Of a stretch of DNA of 64,000 nucleotides, positions 30,902-43,293 are shown piece after piece. The stretch is from Axinella damicornis. Lineage: Eukaryota > Porifera > Demospongiae > Axinellida > Axinellidae. Where the stretch lies: assembly GCA_963931865.1 (NCBI GenBank), contig OZ007508.1, positions 6,531,716 through 6,595,715 of the forward strand. Direction: 5' to 3'. Numbering within the stretch: position 1 is the stretch's first letter; each line of letters begins with the position of its first letter. The notes beneath the pieces are model-generated. The model saw only the letters and a program-made list of their open reading frames with translations, was not told the DNA's origin and searched no databases. The position numbers and the translations under genes were made by a program.

Positions 30902-32593
30902 ATGTTTGAAGAGGAAGTACGCCGCGTCAAGGCCGATATTGCACGGCAGGCAACAAAAAGGGAGACACTTCGCACCCTGGACTGTTTTATACTAGACAAT
31001 TCCATCCGTGAGAGTGCAATTGGGAAGCTCCGCGGTCATACGCTCGAGAACAAGTGGAAGATTTATGAGGAGGTGAAAAGGTGTGGTTTCAAAAATATCG
31101 TGGTAGCATCCTTCGGGCATACGACGCGCGTGGATGATGGCTTCGTTCAGCAGTTGGTCGAACGTGGCGTAGACAGGAGCACTATGTTTGCTTTTACTGA
31201 GGTCACCGCAGGTGTTGTGAACGGAGTTATGGACACCAAGACACTTCCCATCGGTTTAGAAAAGATGCTGCGATTCGGTTTGCGGAACCCAATCATCGAA
31301 GTGTATCTCGCTGACAAATATGTGAACAGCGACAAATTCACAACGCACGACTTGTGTCAACTCTTGCTTCAATGGATTATTTGGGCTCTCGCAAAGCTGT
31401 CAAGTGATGCCAAGATTTTGATCAACCTACGCGACCTCCCAAGTGCAATGACGTCCGACACACCCGAGCGCGTGTTCATTATCGTTTCTTTCCTAGGATC
31501 GCTGCCACCAGAGAAGCGTCCATTTGGTATAATGTTCGAGGAATCTAGTGGAGATTATTATCCAGAAGAAATAGGAGCGTGGACAGCTGGTATACGCAGG
31601 GTCATGGATGAATGCAACTGGCAGTCAGGGAAGCTGTTAGCGCACGTGCACAAGAGGTGGGGAATTGGGGATACTGTGCAGTTGGAATGCTTGACAAATG
31701 GTGCGAGTGGTGTGTGGGCTAGTTTGTGTGAAGAAGGTCTAGCCATGGGTCATGCCTGTTCAGCCATCACACTGATGAACTTGATACGCATGGGCAATAA
31801 GAAAGTCCTCGAGAAGTACAACTGTACCTATCTGAGGACTGCAGCATTTAACATCACCACAATCATAACAGGGAGGGAACCACATCCAAAGCAAGTCGTG
31901 TATGGAGACCGAGCAGTGGATTTGAGTTTTGACTTAGGAGGCCCAGGCGGAGGTTGTCTAGCTGACAGAGGATTTGACATGGCGGCATTCTTTGGTGAAG
32001 AGCGACCGATAAGGATCAGTACCGTTAGCTCGTCAGCCATTATCCGACAGAGAATGATCAACCTGTTTGGTGAGAATGAGCAGTTTACGGAGGCCATGGC
32101 CATGCGGATGAAAGGTGTGATCCTAAAAGATCGTAATTCAAATAGAAAGGATGACTACACGAGTGAACCAGGGCTCATTCTGCTGTTTGATCGTGCCGGT
32201 GGTAAGCTCACTGAAAAAATGGGGGATGTTGTTGAAAAGATGGAGCTCAACTCACAGCATGAAAAGGATCTTATTGCTGATGTGCGTGCCATTTGGGACA
32301 CTTGTGATCTGCGAGATGAAGTGCAGGGTTACGAGTGCCTGCAGTTTGACACCTTCTACAACAGTTTCGTGGAACCATTCTTTGGGTGCTTCAGATACGA
32401 TGATGCAAAACATGCTCTACAAGCAATCGACGTTGGCAATGATGGCCTTGTAGACTGGAATGACTTTCTGGTTTACCTCAAATGGGCAATACGTCAGTAT
32501 CCTGACATCAAAGATGCAGATGAGCTGCTGTCTGTTGCTTTTCGCAAATGCCTTATTCCAGCAATGCGGGATGACTGCCTCATGCAGCTATAG
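30902..32593 (+). CDS. Intronless DRE-TIM/HMGL-like protein with EF-hand-like C-terminus
   Basis: 563 residues, single exon. The N-terminal two thirds resemble the HMG-CoA lyase / isopropylmalate synthase barrel (DRE-TIM metallolyases): DNSIRES (32-38) stands where DxTLRDG is usual; LLAHVHKRWG (245-254, H248 and H250) matches the metal-binding HxH strand; NGASGVWASLCEEGLAMGHA (266-285) resembles the region after it. The order fits the fold, but the motif residues are changed, so the reaction cannot be named. The C-terminus (about 475-563) has an EF-hand-like loop DVGNDGLVDWND (510-521) with G at position 3 and D at position 12, so calcium binding is uncertain. Start: ATG at 30902; the open frame extends upstream through a GC-rich array without a preferred ATG. 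It has no introns, unlike the flanking MFS genes, so a retrocopy or transferred gene is possible. No targeting signal is obvious. Confidence 0.8.
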   Translation: MFEEEVRRVKADIARQATKRETLRTLDCFILDNSIRESAIGKLRGHTLENKWKIYEEVKRCGFKNIVVASFGHTTRVDDGFVQQLVERGVDRSTMFAFTEVTAGVVNGVMDTKTLPIGLEKMLRFGLRNPIIEVYLADKYVNSDKFTTHDLCQLLLQWIIWALAKLSSDAKILINLRDLPSAMTSDTPERVFIIVSFLGSLPPEKRPFGIMFEESSGDYYPEEIGAWTAGIRRVMDECNWQSGKLLAHVHKRWGIGDTVQLECLTNGASGVWASLCEEGLAMGHACSAITLMNLIRMGNKKVLEKYNCTYLRTAAFNITTIITGREPHPKQVVYGDRAVDLSFDLGGPGGGCLADRGFDMAAFFGEERPIRISTVSSSAIIRQRMINLFGENEQFTEAMAMRMKGVILKDRNSNRKDDYTSEPGLILLFDRAGGKLTEKMGDVVEKMELNSQHEKDLIADVRAIWDTCDLRDEVQGYECLQFDTFYNSFVEPFFGCFRYDDAKHALQAIDVGNDGLVDWNDFLVYLKWAIRQYPDIKDADELLSVAFRKCLIPAMRDDCLMQL

Positions 32594-34626
32594 CTGTATG
32601 CATACAAAATGAGTTACAGTTCACATTGTCATAAAGTAGCATGGAGTGATTGTACTTTTATGTGTGAATGAACAGTGAAGTTTTTAATATCTAGACTAGT
32701 GTCACTATTCACAGTCAGTTTTGTTTTTATAAGGTTTTATATATATAGTGTGCTTTGTGATCAAAGCACATGGAATGCAACAACAGTTGAATTTGCTACA
32801 AGGGCTGGGAAATTATTCAGTTCTACAAGATAAATTAGATGGAAAAGAGAGGAGAATTCAATTTGGAGAAGGCGTGCAGGTGGATATAATGGTGAGGCAC
32901 CCGCAAGGACGTAAACAAATTTGTGCATGCAATAAAAAAGTTAATGTAACCATGACTATAAGTCCTTCATGATCACATGCTAATTCAAAGAATGCAGAGC
33001 TTGTAAGCTATTAGTGGGAGGCATAGTGAGTGAAGCTCATTACCCCACTAATTAGCATGGGAAGGATATATAATCCTTAATTACAAGAATGTACTGGTTA
33101 ATGTTCAGGGCTAGAATTCTTAAGAGCGAGTATATGAGTTCCGAATTTGCACAGCACTTTAGTAAAACTCACTAGCTATAGCCCCTCACTAGGAAACCAG
33201 ACTAAACGAATGGCAGTTTATCGACAGTTGAACTGCAAAAGTTTTTATTCCACCAGACTCCCGGCCATGCGATCATGTGAGGACTCGACACGGTCCGAAC
33301 ACACCACAGATATTACCAGTATGCCGTGATTGGTTGGCGCGCGCCGCGGCCGCTTAGTAAGTGCACGATGCAATCGATGGGCGATGGCCCTCGGGCAATC
33401 CTCAACTCTAAAGTATGTAGCTAATTATGCCAGCATAATCCACCCAAGCCTAATCAATGTTACCTTTGTTGTTTTCCGATGTCATACAATCGTAGTTGAT
33501 AACCTTCGCGGCGGAACTCGAGCGCAACCGCTGCCAAGTACATAGTTAATGAAATTGGACCACAAGCACCTGTTACCAACGGGGAGCTTGATCATCCATT
33601 TCCCCGAATTCTTCTTCCGTCTAATAATATCATCAGAAATTGCTAGGAATACGCATGCGAAGTGTCTTTGCCTCGGGCGCGTGCTTGTAATACGCATTCC
33701 GTAAGAATAGACGTAGTTTCGTGGGCCAGACTATTCGCGAACGGCGGAATTCCGGCGGAAGTCTGGTACCGCCGTGCGCGAATAGTCATATTTTTTTGCC
33801 GACGTGCATGCAACGTTTATTTGCTGACATCGATGCCTAGCGCCTTATGCCGACGTAGAAATCTTATTTGCTGACGTAGACTTCTTATTTGCCGACGTAG
33901 AGACTCCGGCGTTATTCGCCGACGTCGATTCTTACTATCGGACGTAGATCATTTAATTATCGGCAGGAAAGTGCGTTATTTGAAAATCGGTGAATAAATG
34001 AATCAGCACTGAACAGCGAGACCTGTAACAGGCTGTGTGAATTCGAAGCGACTACACGTAAAGCGAAGGATAATCACTGCACCGGAACTATGTAAGAAGT
34101 TTGTCTGTGAGATTACGAATTAGCTTTTGCCTGCCCCAGTGACACTGGGAGCAGTAGAGAATAACAAGATGCAGAGTAGAGTCAATTACTGAACTATAAT
34201 AAGTGTAATACGATGTAACTAGCTACTTGAATGTCCTACTGGCCTACTTGATGGAAGATATATAGCAAGAGCCATGCATGGCTGAAACTGCATGAGACTA
34301 TATGGTGCTGAGATGATGGAGACTAGTGCTGCAGTGTATGGCTCCTGAGGTGGAATGACATTGCAGCATGCATGCACTGACCCTCTTCATTTTATGAGGG
34401 GCAAGAATGAGTGAACAAATTGGCTGCTTAATTAATTGTCACCGCGGCTTTGTGAGAGTTCTGATCACATTGGCAGCATGGAAATGAGATACGAGTCAGA
34501 AATGATTTACGGCATGAAGTACCATGACAGACAGACAGACAGACAGACAGACGAAGCTCACGTTGAGAGGATCTCGCTCGCACTCGCCCCAATAAGGTCA
34601 TGTAAATGGTGCATGCATTGGAAACT
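32594..34626. other. Intergenic between the HMGL-like gene and GT92-1
   Basis: No gene recognised. Contains an inverted repeat at about 33727-33790 (gactattcgcgaacggcgg against ccgccgtgcgcgaatagtc), a degenerate tandem array of gacgtagacttcttatttgc-type units (about 33795-33955), and a GACA microsatellite at 34526-34550. The motif ccagactattcgcg recurs at 61632. Confidence 0.65.
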
Positions 34627-34682
34627 TAGCCTCGTTCCCAGGCCCCATCCGATTTTTCGTATGGGGCCTGGGAACGAGGCTA
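34627..34682. mobile_element. 56-bp foldback MITE, TAGCCTCG family
   Basis: The shortest intact copy: TAGCCTCGTTCCCAGGCCCC and its perfect inverted copy around a loop of about 12 bp. It is flanked by the 9-bp direct repeat ttggaaact (34618-34626 and 34683-34691). Confidence 0.92.
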
Positions 34683-34903
34683 TTGGAAACTGCCATGAAA
34701 TTATAAGGCATGCATTCACATGACCTTTTAAAGCTTCATTGGCAATGTATTCTTATGCCTATAGCTACCTTGAATGCCACACAGAATTTTGCAGTAACTG
34801 TACCATAAGCTATAAGCACCTTTGGCAGCTAATACAACCATGTGTTTTGAAAAATCATTTCTCTCCTACATCATCCAGAAAGTGCCGTCAATAGCAACCA
34901 TTC

Positions 34904-36229
34904 ATGACTTCCAAATGCACACTTTCAGTATTAACGGTGACTGCCATTGTTGCAGTACTTGTGTTACTGAAACAAAATCATGTTTGCCAGCCCTTATCAC
35001 GAGCCGAACAACTAACAGATTCACAACAGCCTGAACAATCACAAGATTCACAACAGGCTGAACGACAGCAAGATTCACGACAGGTGAATGTTGATTATAC
35101 CATTTCACAGCATACTGCACATCCTCTGATCTTACGCTCTCTACCAATTTCAAAGGATGTGATAGTTCACAGCGTGTACTTCGATGACAGAGCTAGGAAT
35201 GGCCATGTCAATGTTAGCATGTTCTTAGTTGGGGCGAACACGACCATCTATGACAATAAATGGATAATTGGGTGTGGGGTTGGAGACAAGGATGCACTAG
35301 AGTTCAAAGTTCGTTTCACAGCAGAAGATTACCTCATGCATGCCTGGCTTGGATCTGACCCATTTCAGTATGATGAATATATTGTGGAATGTTATGATCT
35401 GCCTGTGGTTAATGGAAGCCCAGCTTATGTCATGTATAAGACAGCAAACAACTCACCAGTGTATGTGGTTGAATCGGAAAGGCCCTTGTTTATTCCTGCT
35501 CCAAGAATAACACCTTCAGGGGAACACAACATCAGTGTTGTTACATGTACAAAGGTGCATGACAAGGGAGTTACTTGGCTGCCAGAATTTGTCCGTTACC
35601 AAAAGACCATTGGAGTTGACCACGTACATGTGAACATCCTAGACACGTTCATAAAAGATGGAGGACTTAAAGCACACCTGATGGATTCAAATTTGGCACA
35701 AGCAGTGAAGGAAGGTTTTGTTTCGTTCAGTGTGTGGACAGACTGGTACAATCCAAATGAAGTATATTTGTGGTCTGAAGTCCTGAGGAAACTGGACTGT
35801 ATCTATCGATATCGTGGTACATATGACTATGCATTTTCTTTGGACACCGATGATTTCTTTAATCCACAGATTCCTGGAAAGACAAACGTGAAGGACTTCA
35901 TCCTGAAGTGGTGCTATGGCAATTCCACCGGTTCCTGCAGCTTTGCATGGGTGTATTACTACCCTGGAGCTTGTGGACTGAAAGACAAACCCATTGAAGA
36001 TGGAAATGTTACAAGAGTGCTGCATTCATATGTGAGAGATATTGTTGACCATAGGAAATCAGTTTACAAGACTTCAGTTCTACTTGATGCCTCATTTCAC
36101 GATGCTACATGCAGGCTGGCTAAACATAAATGTCTAATGCCAGGTTTCACGGTTAAAGAAGTACCTCTTCATGTGGCATATATAGCACACCTTAGAATGC
36201 ATGCTAAGCCTTCCCACTCCAAGTGTTAA
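34904..36229 (+). CDS. GT92 family glycosyltransferase, copy 1 (type II membrane protein)
   Basis: 441 residues, one exon. Short cytosolic tail, signal anchor (about 7-23, VLTVTAIVAVLVLL), Q/S-rich stem (about 30-65) built of imperfect QDSQQAE-type repeats, then a catalytic domain typical of GT92 (DUF23): SVVTCTKVHDKGVTWLPEFV (211-230), GVDHVHVNILDTF, the DxD-type metal site DTDDF (314-318), KWCYG, and a C-terminal HVAYIAHLRMHA. Known GT92 enzymes are Golgi galactosyltransferases acting on N-glycan core fucose, but donor and acceptor here are not shown. It is very close to the inverted copy at 61936-63333: I count about 26 differences in the last 231 residues, and similarity continues past the stop codon. 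ATG at 34904 is supported by alignment with the other copy's N-terminus. Confidence 0.93.
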   Translation: MTSKCTLSVLTVTAIVAVLVLLKQNHVCQPLSRAEQLTDSQQPEQSQDSQQAERQQDSRQVNVDYTISQHTAHPLILRSLPISKDVIVHSVYFDDRARNGHVNVSMFLVGANTTIYDNKWIIGCGVGDKDALEFKVRFTAEDYLMHAWLGSDPFQYDEYIVECYDLPVVNGSPAYVMYKTANNSPVYVVESERPLFIPAPRITPSGEHNISVVTCTKVHDKGVTWLPEFVRYQKTIGVDHVHVNILDTFIKDGGLKAHLMDSNLAQAVKEGFVSFSVWTDWYNPNEVYLWSEVLRKLDCIYRYRGTYDYAFSLDTDDFFNPQIPGKTNVKDFILKWCYGNSTGSCSFAWVYYYPGACGLKDKPIEDGNVTRVLHSYVRDIVDHRKSVYKTSVLLDASFHDATCRLAKHKCLMPGFTVKEVPLHVAYIAHLRMHAKPSHSKC

Positions 36230-37384
36230 TGATTACCTATTATTCTGTAATAGCAATGTGTGAACGTGCAATTTTTAGTACACTAATTTTGCAAGCAACA
36301 GGAACACTCTATGGAAGACATCGTCCTTAAATTAATGCTCCAATACTATTGTTGTAATGTTTGAATTATAAATTATAATGAGCATAACATGGAATAATAG
36401 GGGAGGATCAATGCGCATAATAGGCTACATTTAGTAGCAAGAGAATGGCATTTTTTAGCATAATGTGGAAGAGCCTATCCGTCATACATGCGTGCATGCC
36501 AGCTAGGAGGGGATGCATGAGAAAGTGGCATAAATAACATGATTGCCATAAAGCACAACTTTGAGCTAGCAAGACATAATTATGGAGTTGCTGGAGTGAG
36601 ACATTTGTTGTTGGAAAACAATACATAAATTGGAGCCACTACTTGAACTACATGATTGCCATAGAGCAGAGCTTCAGAAACTCCCATGCTTATGCCAGGA
36701 ACAAGAAGAAATATGTTGTCGGCGCAACTTCTTGTTTAGTGCTTACAAACACCAACAAGTTGTTGGTACAATACATATTATTAATTTATTTGAGCTAGCA
36801 AGACACATGAGTTGCTGGAGCCAGACATTTGTCGTTGGATAACAAGACCTAAATCGGAGCCACTATACTTGTTTAGTGCTTGCAAACACTGTTGTCGGTG
36901 CAATACATATGTTGCAACATGGAGTTGTTAGAACAGCTGTTGGGGCTATTATAGCAAGACATACAGAGTTTGTCGGAGTAGTTGTTGGAACGAACCACAT
37001 TATGTTAACGTTGGAGTAACTACATGTACTTGTTTCGGGCTTGCAAGCACCAATTGCAAGCTAGTAGCTATAAATTATAGCTAGCTATTATAGTTGCTCA
37101 AACAACACAATGTCCTTCTCCAGGGCATTAGCATGTATAGATTTCTGTTTTTGGATCATGATACTTCTTCTGGTAGTGCCATGGCATAACACTTGGCACT
37201 GTATTAGCAAGAGTATATAGGGCACACATCAGGCTGCATGCACACTGTTAAAATGGGATGCTATTTTATAATTAGCACCAAAAGTGATAAATTTGGCACA
37301 GTTCTCTGTGAAGTTGTTCCAAACTACCTAGATGCTGTACAGTAACGTATAACAGGAATGATCATGAGGTCATCAGGATATAAT
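36230..37384. other. Intergenic downstream of GT92-1
   Basis: No gene recognised. About 36590-37080 holds diverged duplications (gttgctggag, acatttgt, ttggagccacta, gtgcttacaaacacc motifs repeat roughly every 150-220 bp). Confidence 0.6.
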
Positions 37385-37929
37385 GTGTGACGGAAGTGGG
37401 ATGTTGTGGGGCGGGACTAGACTAGTGACGCGCGACCTTCGTACCTCAATTTACTGAACCCGAGTCGAGCTTCGCATAAGAATGTTCGAGAACATTGGGC
37501 ATGGGCTGGAATCTTCCAGAACATGTACAGGTGAGGCTACAAGCGGATGCAATCGGGGAGCAGCAGTCGAAGCGGACGCAATCGGGGAGGCTGCAATTGA
37601 AGCGGACGCAGAGCGGACGCAATCGGGGAGCAGCGGTTGAAGCGGACGCAATCGGGGAGCAGCAGCCCAAGCGGACGCAATCGCGGGGGAGCTGTTGAAA
37701 ATCGGGGAGCAGCAGTCGAAGCGGACGCAATCGGGGAGCTGCAGTCGAAGCGGACGCAATCGAGGAGCAGCAGTTGGAAGCGGACGCAATCGGGAGAGCT
37801 GTTGAAATCGGGGAGAGCCAGCTGAAGCGGACGTAATCGGGGAGCAGCAGCTCTGCACAGAGAGCTGTCCGGCGCCGGATTACTCACGTAGGCGAACGAG
37901 GGGGAAGCTACTTGTACATTAATTAATGT

Positions 37930-37968
<39 letters not shown>

Positions 37969-38430
37969 TGACGGAAGTGGGATGTTCGTGGGGCGGGACT
38001 AGACTATAGTGACGTGCGACCTTCGTACTTTAATTTGTTCGGGCTGGAATGCTGGGGCTGCAAGCGGATGCGGGGAGCAGCAGACGCAATCGGGGAGCAG
38101 CAGCCGGAGCGGACGCGATCGAGAGCAGCAGCTGAAGCGGACGCAAGCGGCGAGCGTGCAGCAGCAGCTAAAGCGGGCGCAATCGGGGAGCGCATCTGGA
38201 AGCGGACGCAAACGGGGAGCAGCAGTTGCAATCGGGCCCGGGAGCAGCAGCTGATTCGAAGCGGACGCAAGCGGCGAGGAGCAGCTGAAGCGGACGCAAT
38301 ATCGGGGGGCAAGCAGACGAAAATATCGGGGAGCAGCAGCTCTGCACAGAGAGCTGTCAGGCACCGCGGTAGGCGAACGAGGCGAACGAGGGGGAACAGG
38401 AAGTAGCTGAGCGAGCGAAGCTACTTGTAA
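37385..38430. repeat. Duplicated block of GC-rich minisatellite upstream of gene B
   Basis: Two copies of one block (about 37385-37912 and 37968-38430). Each starts tgacggaagtgggatgtt, contains an array of agcggacgcaatcggggagc-type units with CAGCAG, and ends agctctgcacagagagctgt. A GT repeat (37927-37967) separates them. Open frames inside are Q/A/R-rich repeat artefacts. Confidence 0.88.
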
Positions 38431-38441
38431 TATCTACCCGT

Positions 38442-38612
38442 AGGTCTGACTGCTTTTCGCCATCTTTATCAAGTGGCTGCAGTGGCGTCGGTTGTGCGAT
38501 CAGCTAGTTGCACGTGACCTTTGACCCTTGGTGATCGCACTCCTGATCGCACAACTGACGCTATGATCCCACTGCAAACACTTGATAAAGATGGCGAAAA
38601 GCAGTCAGACCT
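38442..38612. repeat. Inverted repeat spanning the gene B start codon
   Basis: The left arm (38442-38507) is the inverted copy of the right arm (38541-38612). The outer 33 bp (ggtctgactgcttttcgcca and on) match perfectly; an inner part matches with a small gap at the ATG. The right arm contains the gene B ATG (38563) and its first 16 codons, so the mRNA leader could form a strong hairpin over the start, if transcription begins upstream of 38442. Confidence 0.85.
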
Positions 38613-41600
38613 TAACAGCTGCTCCGAAGACGGAGCTAGAGAACCAAAGGAAGACGACGCTAAAGGGGCAGCTGCAGAGGGCAAAGTGTACGTGACCACG
38701 AGGCGGTCACAGTGGAAGAGAGTCTTCATTACTGTGATGACCTTGCTGGGCTATGCGTTTCTGAATGGTGGAATCTCTATGATCTCACCTTTCTATCCCA
38801 TCGTGGTCAGTTGCAAGTCTCGGATAACCAGCCGGGGATAACATTCAGGAATCTAGCTAGCTAGCTAGCTAGCTAGTTGCTATGTAGCTAGCTAGCTACC
38901 GGGAATATGAAAGAAAACAGCAAGCAGCTCCGGAGCTGCATTGGTGAAGCGGATATTGGTCCGGCAGGAAGGAGGGCAATGTATTAGGGCCAGGGCTGGT
39001 TCTAGATTTGTGCGCATTTCTGGTACCTATACCTAGCTAGCTAAAGTATGTACTTCCTGCCGGACCAATATCCACGTCATTAATATAATGTCTGTAGCTC
39101 TATGAGCTCAACGGCTTGACTGGTGGATCATCCTGGCCTCCCAACGGTCGTTAAATGTGGAATACACAACTTGGCTGCCAAGCCCTCAAAGCCAGCCCCG
39201 GATATCGTGAAATCTAGCTAGTTAGAAATAGCATTGCAGCTGACGTCATCATTGCGAGAATACGGAAAAGTACACCAACATGGCAGTTTTTGGAGATATA
39301 TAGCTGCATCTATGGCGATCTCGGCGAACGTAATCATGCACCAACAATGCTTCTAGTATGTGCTGAATTGAATGTAATGCAATTCATATGTAGATTAGCT
39401 AAAGCTATAGCTATATATTATAGCTATAGCTAAATGCTTATCAGTGATGCAGGGCACATTTTGATCGATACTGCATACGAGACCAATGTATTACGGTACA
39501 GCAAGGTGGCGGCACAAATATAGTATATGGAATGCATGGATGTAGGGTAAATTCCATCATAAAGCTAGAAAGTTCTGCGTCATTTTATAGACTAGTTGCA
39601 GAACCTTTGGTTGTGACCTGAATTACCTACCATTGGTTAGCTTTTCTTCCCTATATATGTCAGTTTGTGACATTCTGACTGTTCAAATCTGGGATGAATG
39701 TCCTAAAATTTAAAACACTGAATTATAGGGCACCTTGTAGTTGCACTCGTTCCTTCTTTCAGGTTCTGTGACGTTGAATTTTATATTTCCGTGAAGCACT
39801 GTGCATGGCACTCTTTGGCGCTATACTATTAAAACAATGGCCATGCAAGCTTAACCACAGGGCAATCTATTCTCTACATCTGTTTCCTATAGGCAAAACA
39901 CCACAATGTTGCAACATACGTCATTGGGTTTGTCATTGGTATAGCACCTCTGTCCATGACGGTGTTGTCTCCTCCCATTGGATACTTAGTAAGTATTGAG
40001 GTAGCTACTGATTGTGTGATTAAATGTGTTTGCTTGCTGAGTTGGAACTGTTTACTGACTGGGTACTAGCTATAATATATTCCCCAGCTCATTATGTCAG
40101 CTAATTTAGCTAACTCTCATACCATATTAAGAAACAACTTAAGGAAGCAAAAACCCATATTAAAGTATAATCCCTGGTATTAAAGCCCCAATATAAATTC
40201 ATATGGGCTTATGGGTCGACTTTTGCATTAATATACAGGAGTTATAAAAGTTAATAGATACAAGGGCTTGGATATAATTATACTCCGTGCAGCAGACCAC
40301 AGATAGGTGTTGTAAGCACATGCAGCAAATGAACCAGTTAGTACCCAGGTATGGGGGGATTTGTTATTTTAACCATTGCCTGCACGCGCATATGCGAAGC
40401 AGGGTTAAGCAGTCGGTTTTGTCTGTCTGTCCGTTGTCTGTCAGTCGTCTGTCTGTCTGTCAGTTGAGTGTGAAATTACACAATCTACAGGCTTAAATGA
40501 TTGCTAAACCCAACGATAACAAATAAAACCAGCATCTCTCTACCCAAAGTAGCTACTTCTGTTCTGTGCAACTCCATATTATCATGGTATAGAGTAATAC
40601 GGTCAGCAGCTAAAAATATGGGCATACACAGGCTCTGGCACATGTTCATACCGAATCCATGTCAGTGTAGTGCAGTATGAATCTTAGACTGGATGATGTA
40701 CAGGTAAGTATTCTATGTTTCTTCTGCACCAATTGGGTCTAGACACTTTACTTAGGCCACAGATATAGTTTATCAGTGCTGCAGTTTATGTGACAAGGAT
40801 CTCTGTTACTAAGAAACGATGTTACTGTGGACTAGGGAATTATCTGTGGTCTATAGCTAATTGGCCAAATTCACTTGTTGCTGAACCCCTCATGCCACTG
40901 TAAAAACAGAAAGTTTGTTTACTCATGTTCTTTGTCAATTGGTTGGTACCTTCTCATAAATGAATTGGATGAGCATGAACAAGCCCCACACTAGTCGTAA
41001 CAAGCGGTGTTGATCTATAAATTTGGTAGCCTCGTTCCCAGTCCCACGCCCAGCTTTTCGTCGCTTGTACTGCAAGCGACGAAAAGCTGGGCGTGGGACT
41101 GGGAACGAGGCTATAAATTTGGTGCATTCAATATATAACGTTTGAAACAGAACATCACATGTACTGATTGCCAACAATTTCACTACTACCACAAACTTCC
41201 TACAACTTTTGTGACCGTGCTGACACACATCAACTCATTTTCTCTGTGGCTAGAATGCATGCAGCATGCTCACACTAGTACTTTCCCCACAATGTCCTGT
41301 GTTCACCTAGCACACTATCATCCCGTGAGGACATGTCAACTCACATGACAATTGAAATTCAGTGTATGCTCTCGCGTCCACTTCTTGAGTGTTCATTTTT
41401 TACTGCGTACGTAGCTTCCACATTTGGGGATAAAATTCACGCAGCTTGCTGGACTGTTCTTGGCTGGGGGATCCCTGATTCTCTTTGGGCAAGTGACTAC
41501 TATGTGTATCATGCATTATTTTGGTGTCATTCCGATGGTACCCTACTCTAGAACTAGACCTTATGGTATGGAATCTTGGCATTTTTCTGCAAGGATAAAG

Positions 41601-42131
41601 TGTGCTGAAATAATATTATGCTACACTTTAGAACAAACAGCTGGCTCTTCTTTATACTGTATACTAGACTATAACAACTTTGAGTAATGAATATGTCATA
41701 CTCTGTAAGAAATGGCTATCTTATATATATCTGCGACACTAAATTAAAGTACTCAAAACCACTGAATTCACTTGTCTGCAACTGGCCATGGCAACCAATA
41801 CACACACTCCACCTACACACACACATGCATACATTCAGACACACATGCCCTTGCACACATACACATACACATCATGACATGTACAAATATGTATACACAC
41901 ACCACACATGCACACATACACACATATAGGAGCATATTTATCCACCATAGAGTCAGAGGAGGCAGCTGCCTCCTCACCAATTTGTACCTTTCATTATCGA
42001 TGCCGACTTCGCCAGGTCGGCTACCAACTAGAATCATTCCCACACTTTGTCTGTCTCAGTCCTAGTTTTTCTGGGCTATGGGAACAAAACCACGTGTCCC
42101 AAGATTGAACCAGAAACGCTGTAAAATTCAA

Positions 42132-42164
<33 letters not shown>

Positions 42165-42305
42165 GTATGTCCCCAGACCCCTGCCTGCATGGAACGCTTC
42201 GCATGCTTATGTTTTACATCTGGATCAGCTGAGATATGTATGTGAGTGTTGTGCTCTTTGATGTAGCTTGCCTCCTTTGTCTCAAAACCCAAGATATTCC
42301 CCTGT

Positions 42306-42372
<67 letters not shown>

Positions 42373-43234
42373 CACACACACACACACACGCACACACACA
42401 CGCACACACACACACCACACATGTACACACACACACTCTCTCTCTCTTCTCTCTCTCACGCACCCACACATAGGTTTGTGTCTATAATGCCCACTCCGAC
42501 ACTGTTCACAACGTTTAGTTTATTACTGAGGCTGGTGGAGGGTACTGGTTCTGCAATGTTCTACACTGCTTCCTACTCATTGGTAATTCAACTGTACCAG
42601 GAAAGACGGGCCACAATTGTGGTAAGTACAGCTATAGCTGTTACATGAATACCTAACATTGCACATCTGCAGCGTGAGACTTTCAACTTCAAGATGTCAC
42701 ATCCGGCAATGTCCTTGGGACTTAGGTTCTGTGTGAGCAGAAAGGGTGGGACAGGGGGAGGTGGGTGCACCCATAGTGTGCAAACAGCATGGCCGTGTCT
42801 GGGCTCCGCGCCACTGGGAAGGCCAAATTTCCGTCATTTTTGGTGTAATGGACTTAAGAAAACAAGCCATCTTGCCTTGCAGGGCCTCCATTTCCTGTGT
42901 TTATGACCCACTACGGCAGGTTGGCATTTCTCGGGAGACATGATTGCAGTTGGTTGGTGTGGTTAAAGCACCATAGTTGTTTAGCAAAATTTTGATCTGT
43001 GAATTATCAGAGAACGTGGTAGCGTTCTCTATTTAGGGATGGCCAAGGAAATTTCGAATTTACCATACTTATGCACTGGCAGAATAACGGCCAAAGGAGC
43101 TACAACCCCCCAAACCAAGCATGCAGACAGAACGTTACTACCTAGCAGTACACAAAAACACTCGCAAACGCACCTTAGAGTACACGGGAGTCGATGAATA
43201 AGTCGCGGGGGAAAGTCCGATTTCGTCATCTTCT

Positions 43235-43293
<59 letters not shown>

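Noticed and set aside
37451..38406. Q/A/R-rich open frames of up to 135 codons
   Set aside because: They are translations of the GC-rich minisatellite blocks upstream of gene B; frames exist on both strands.
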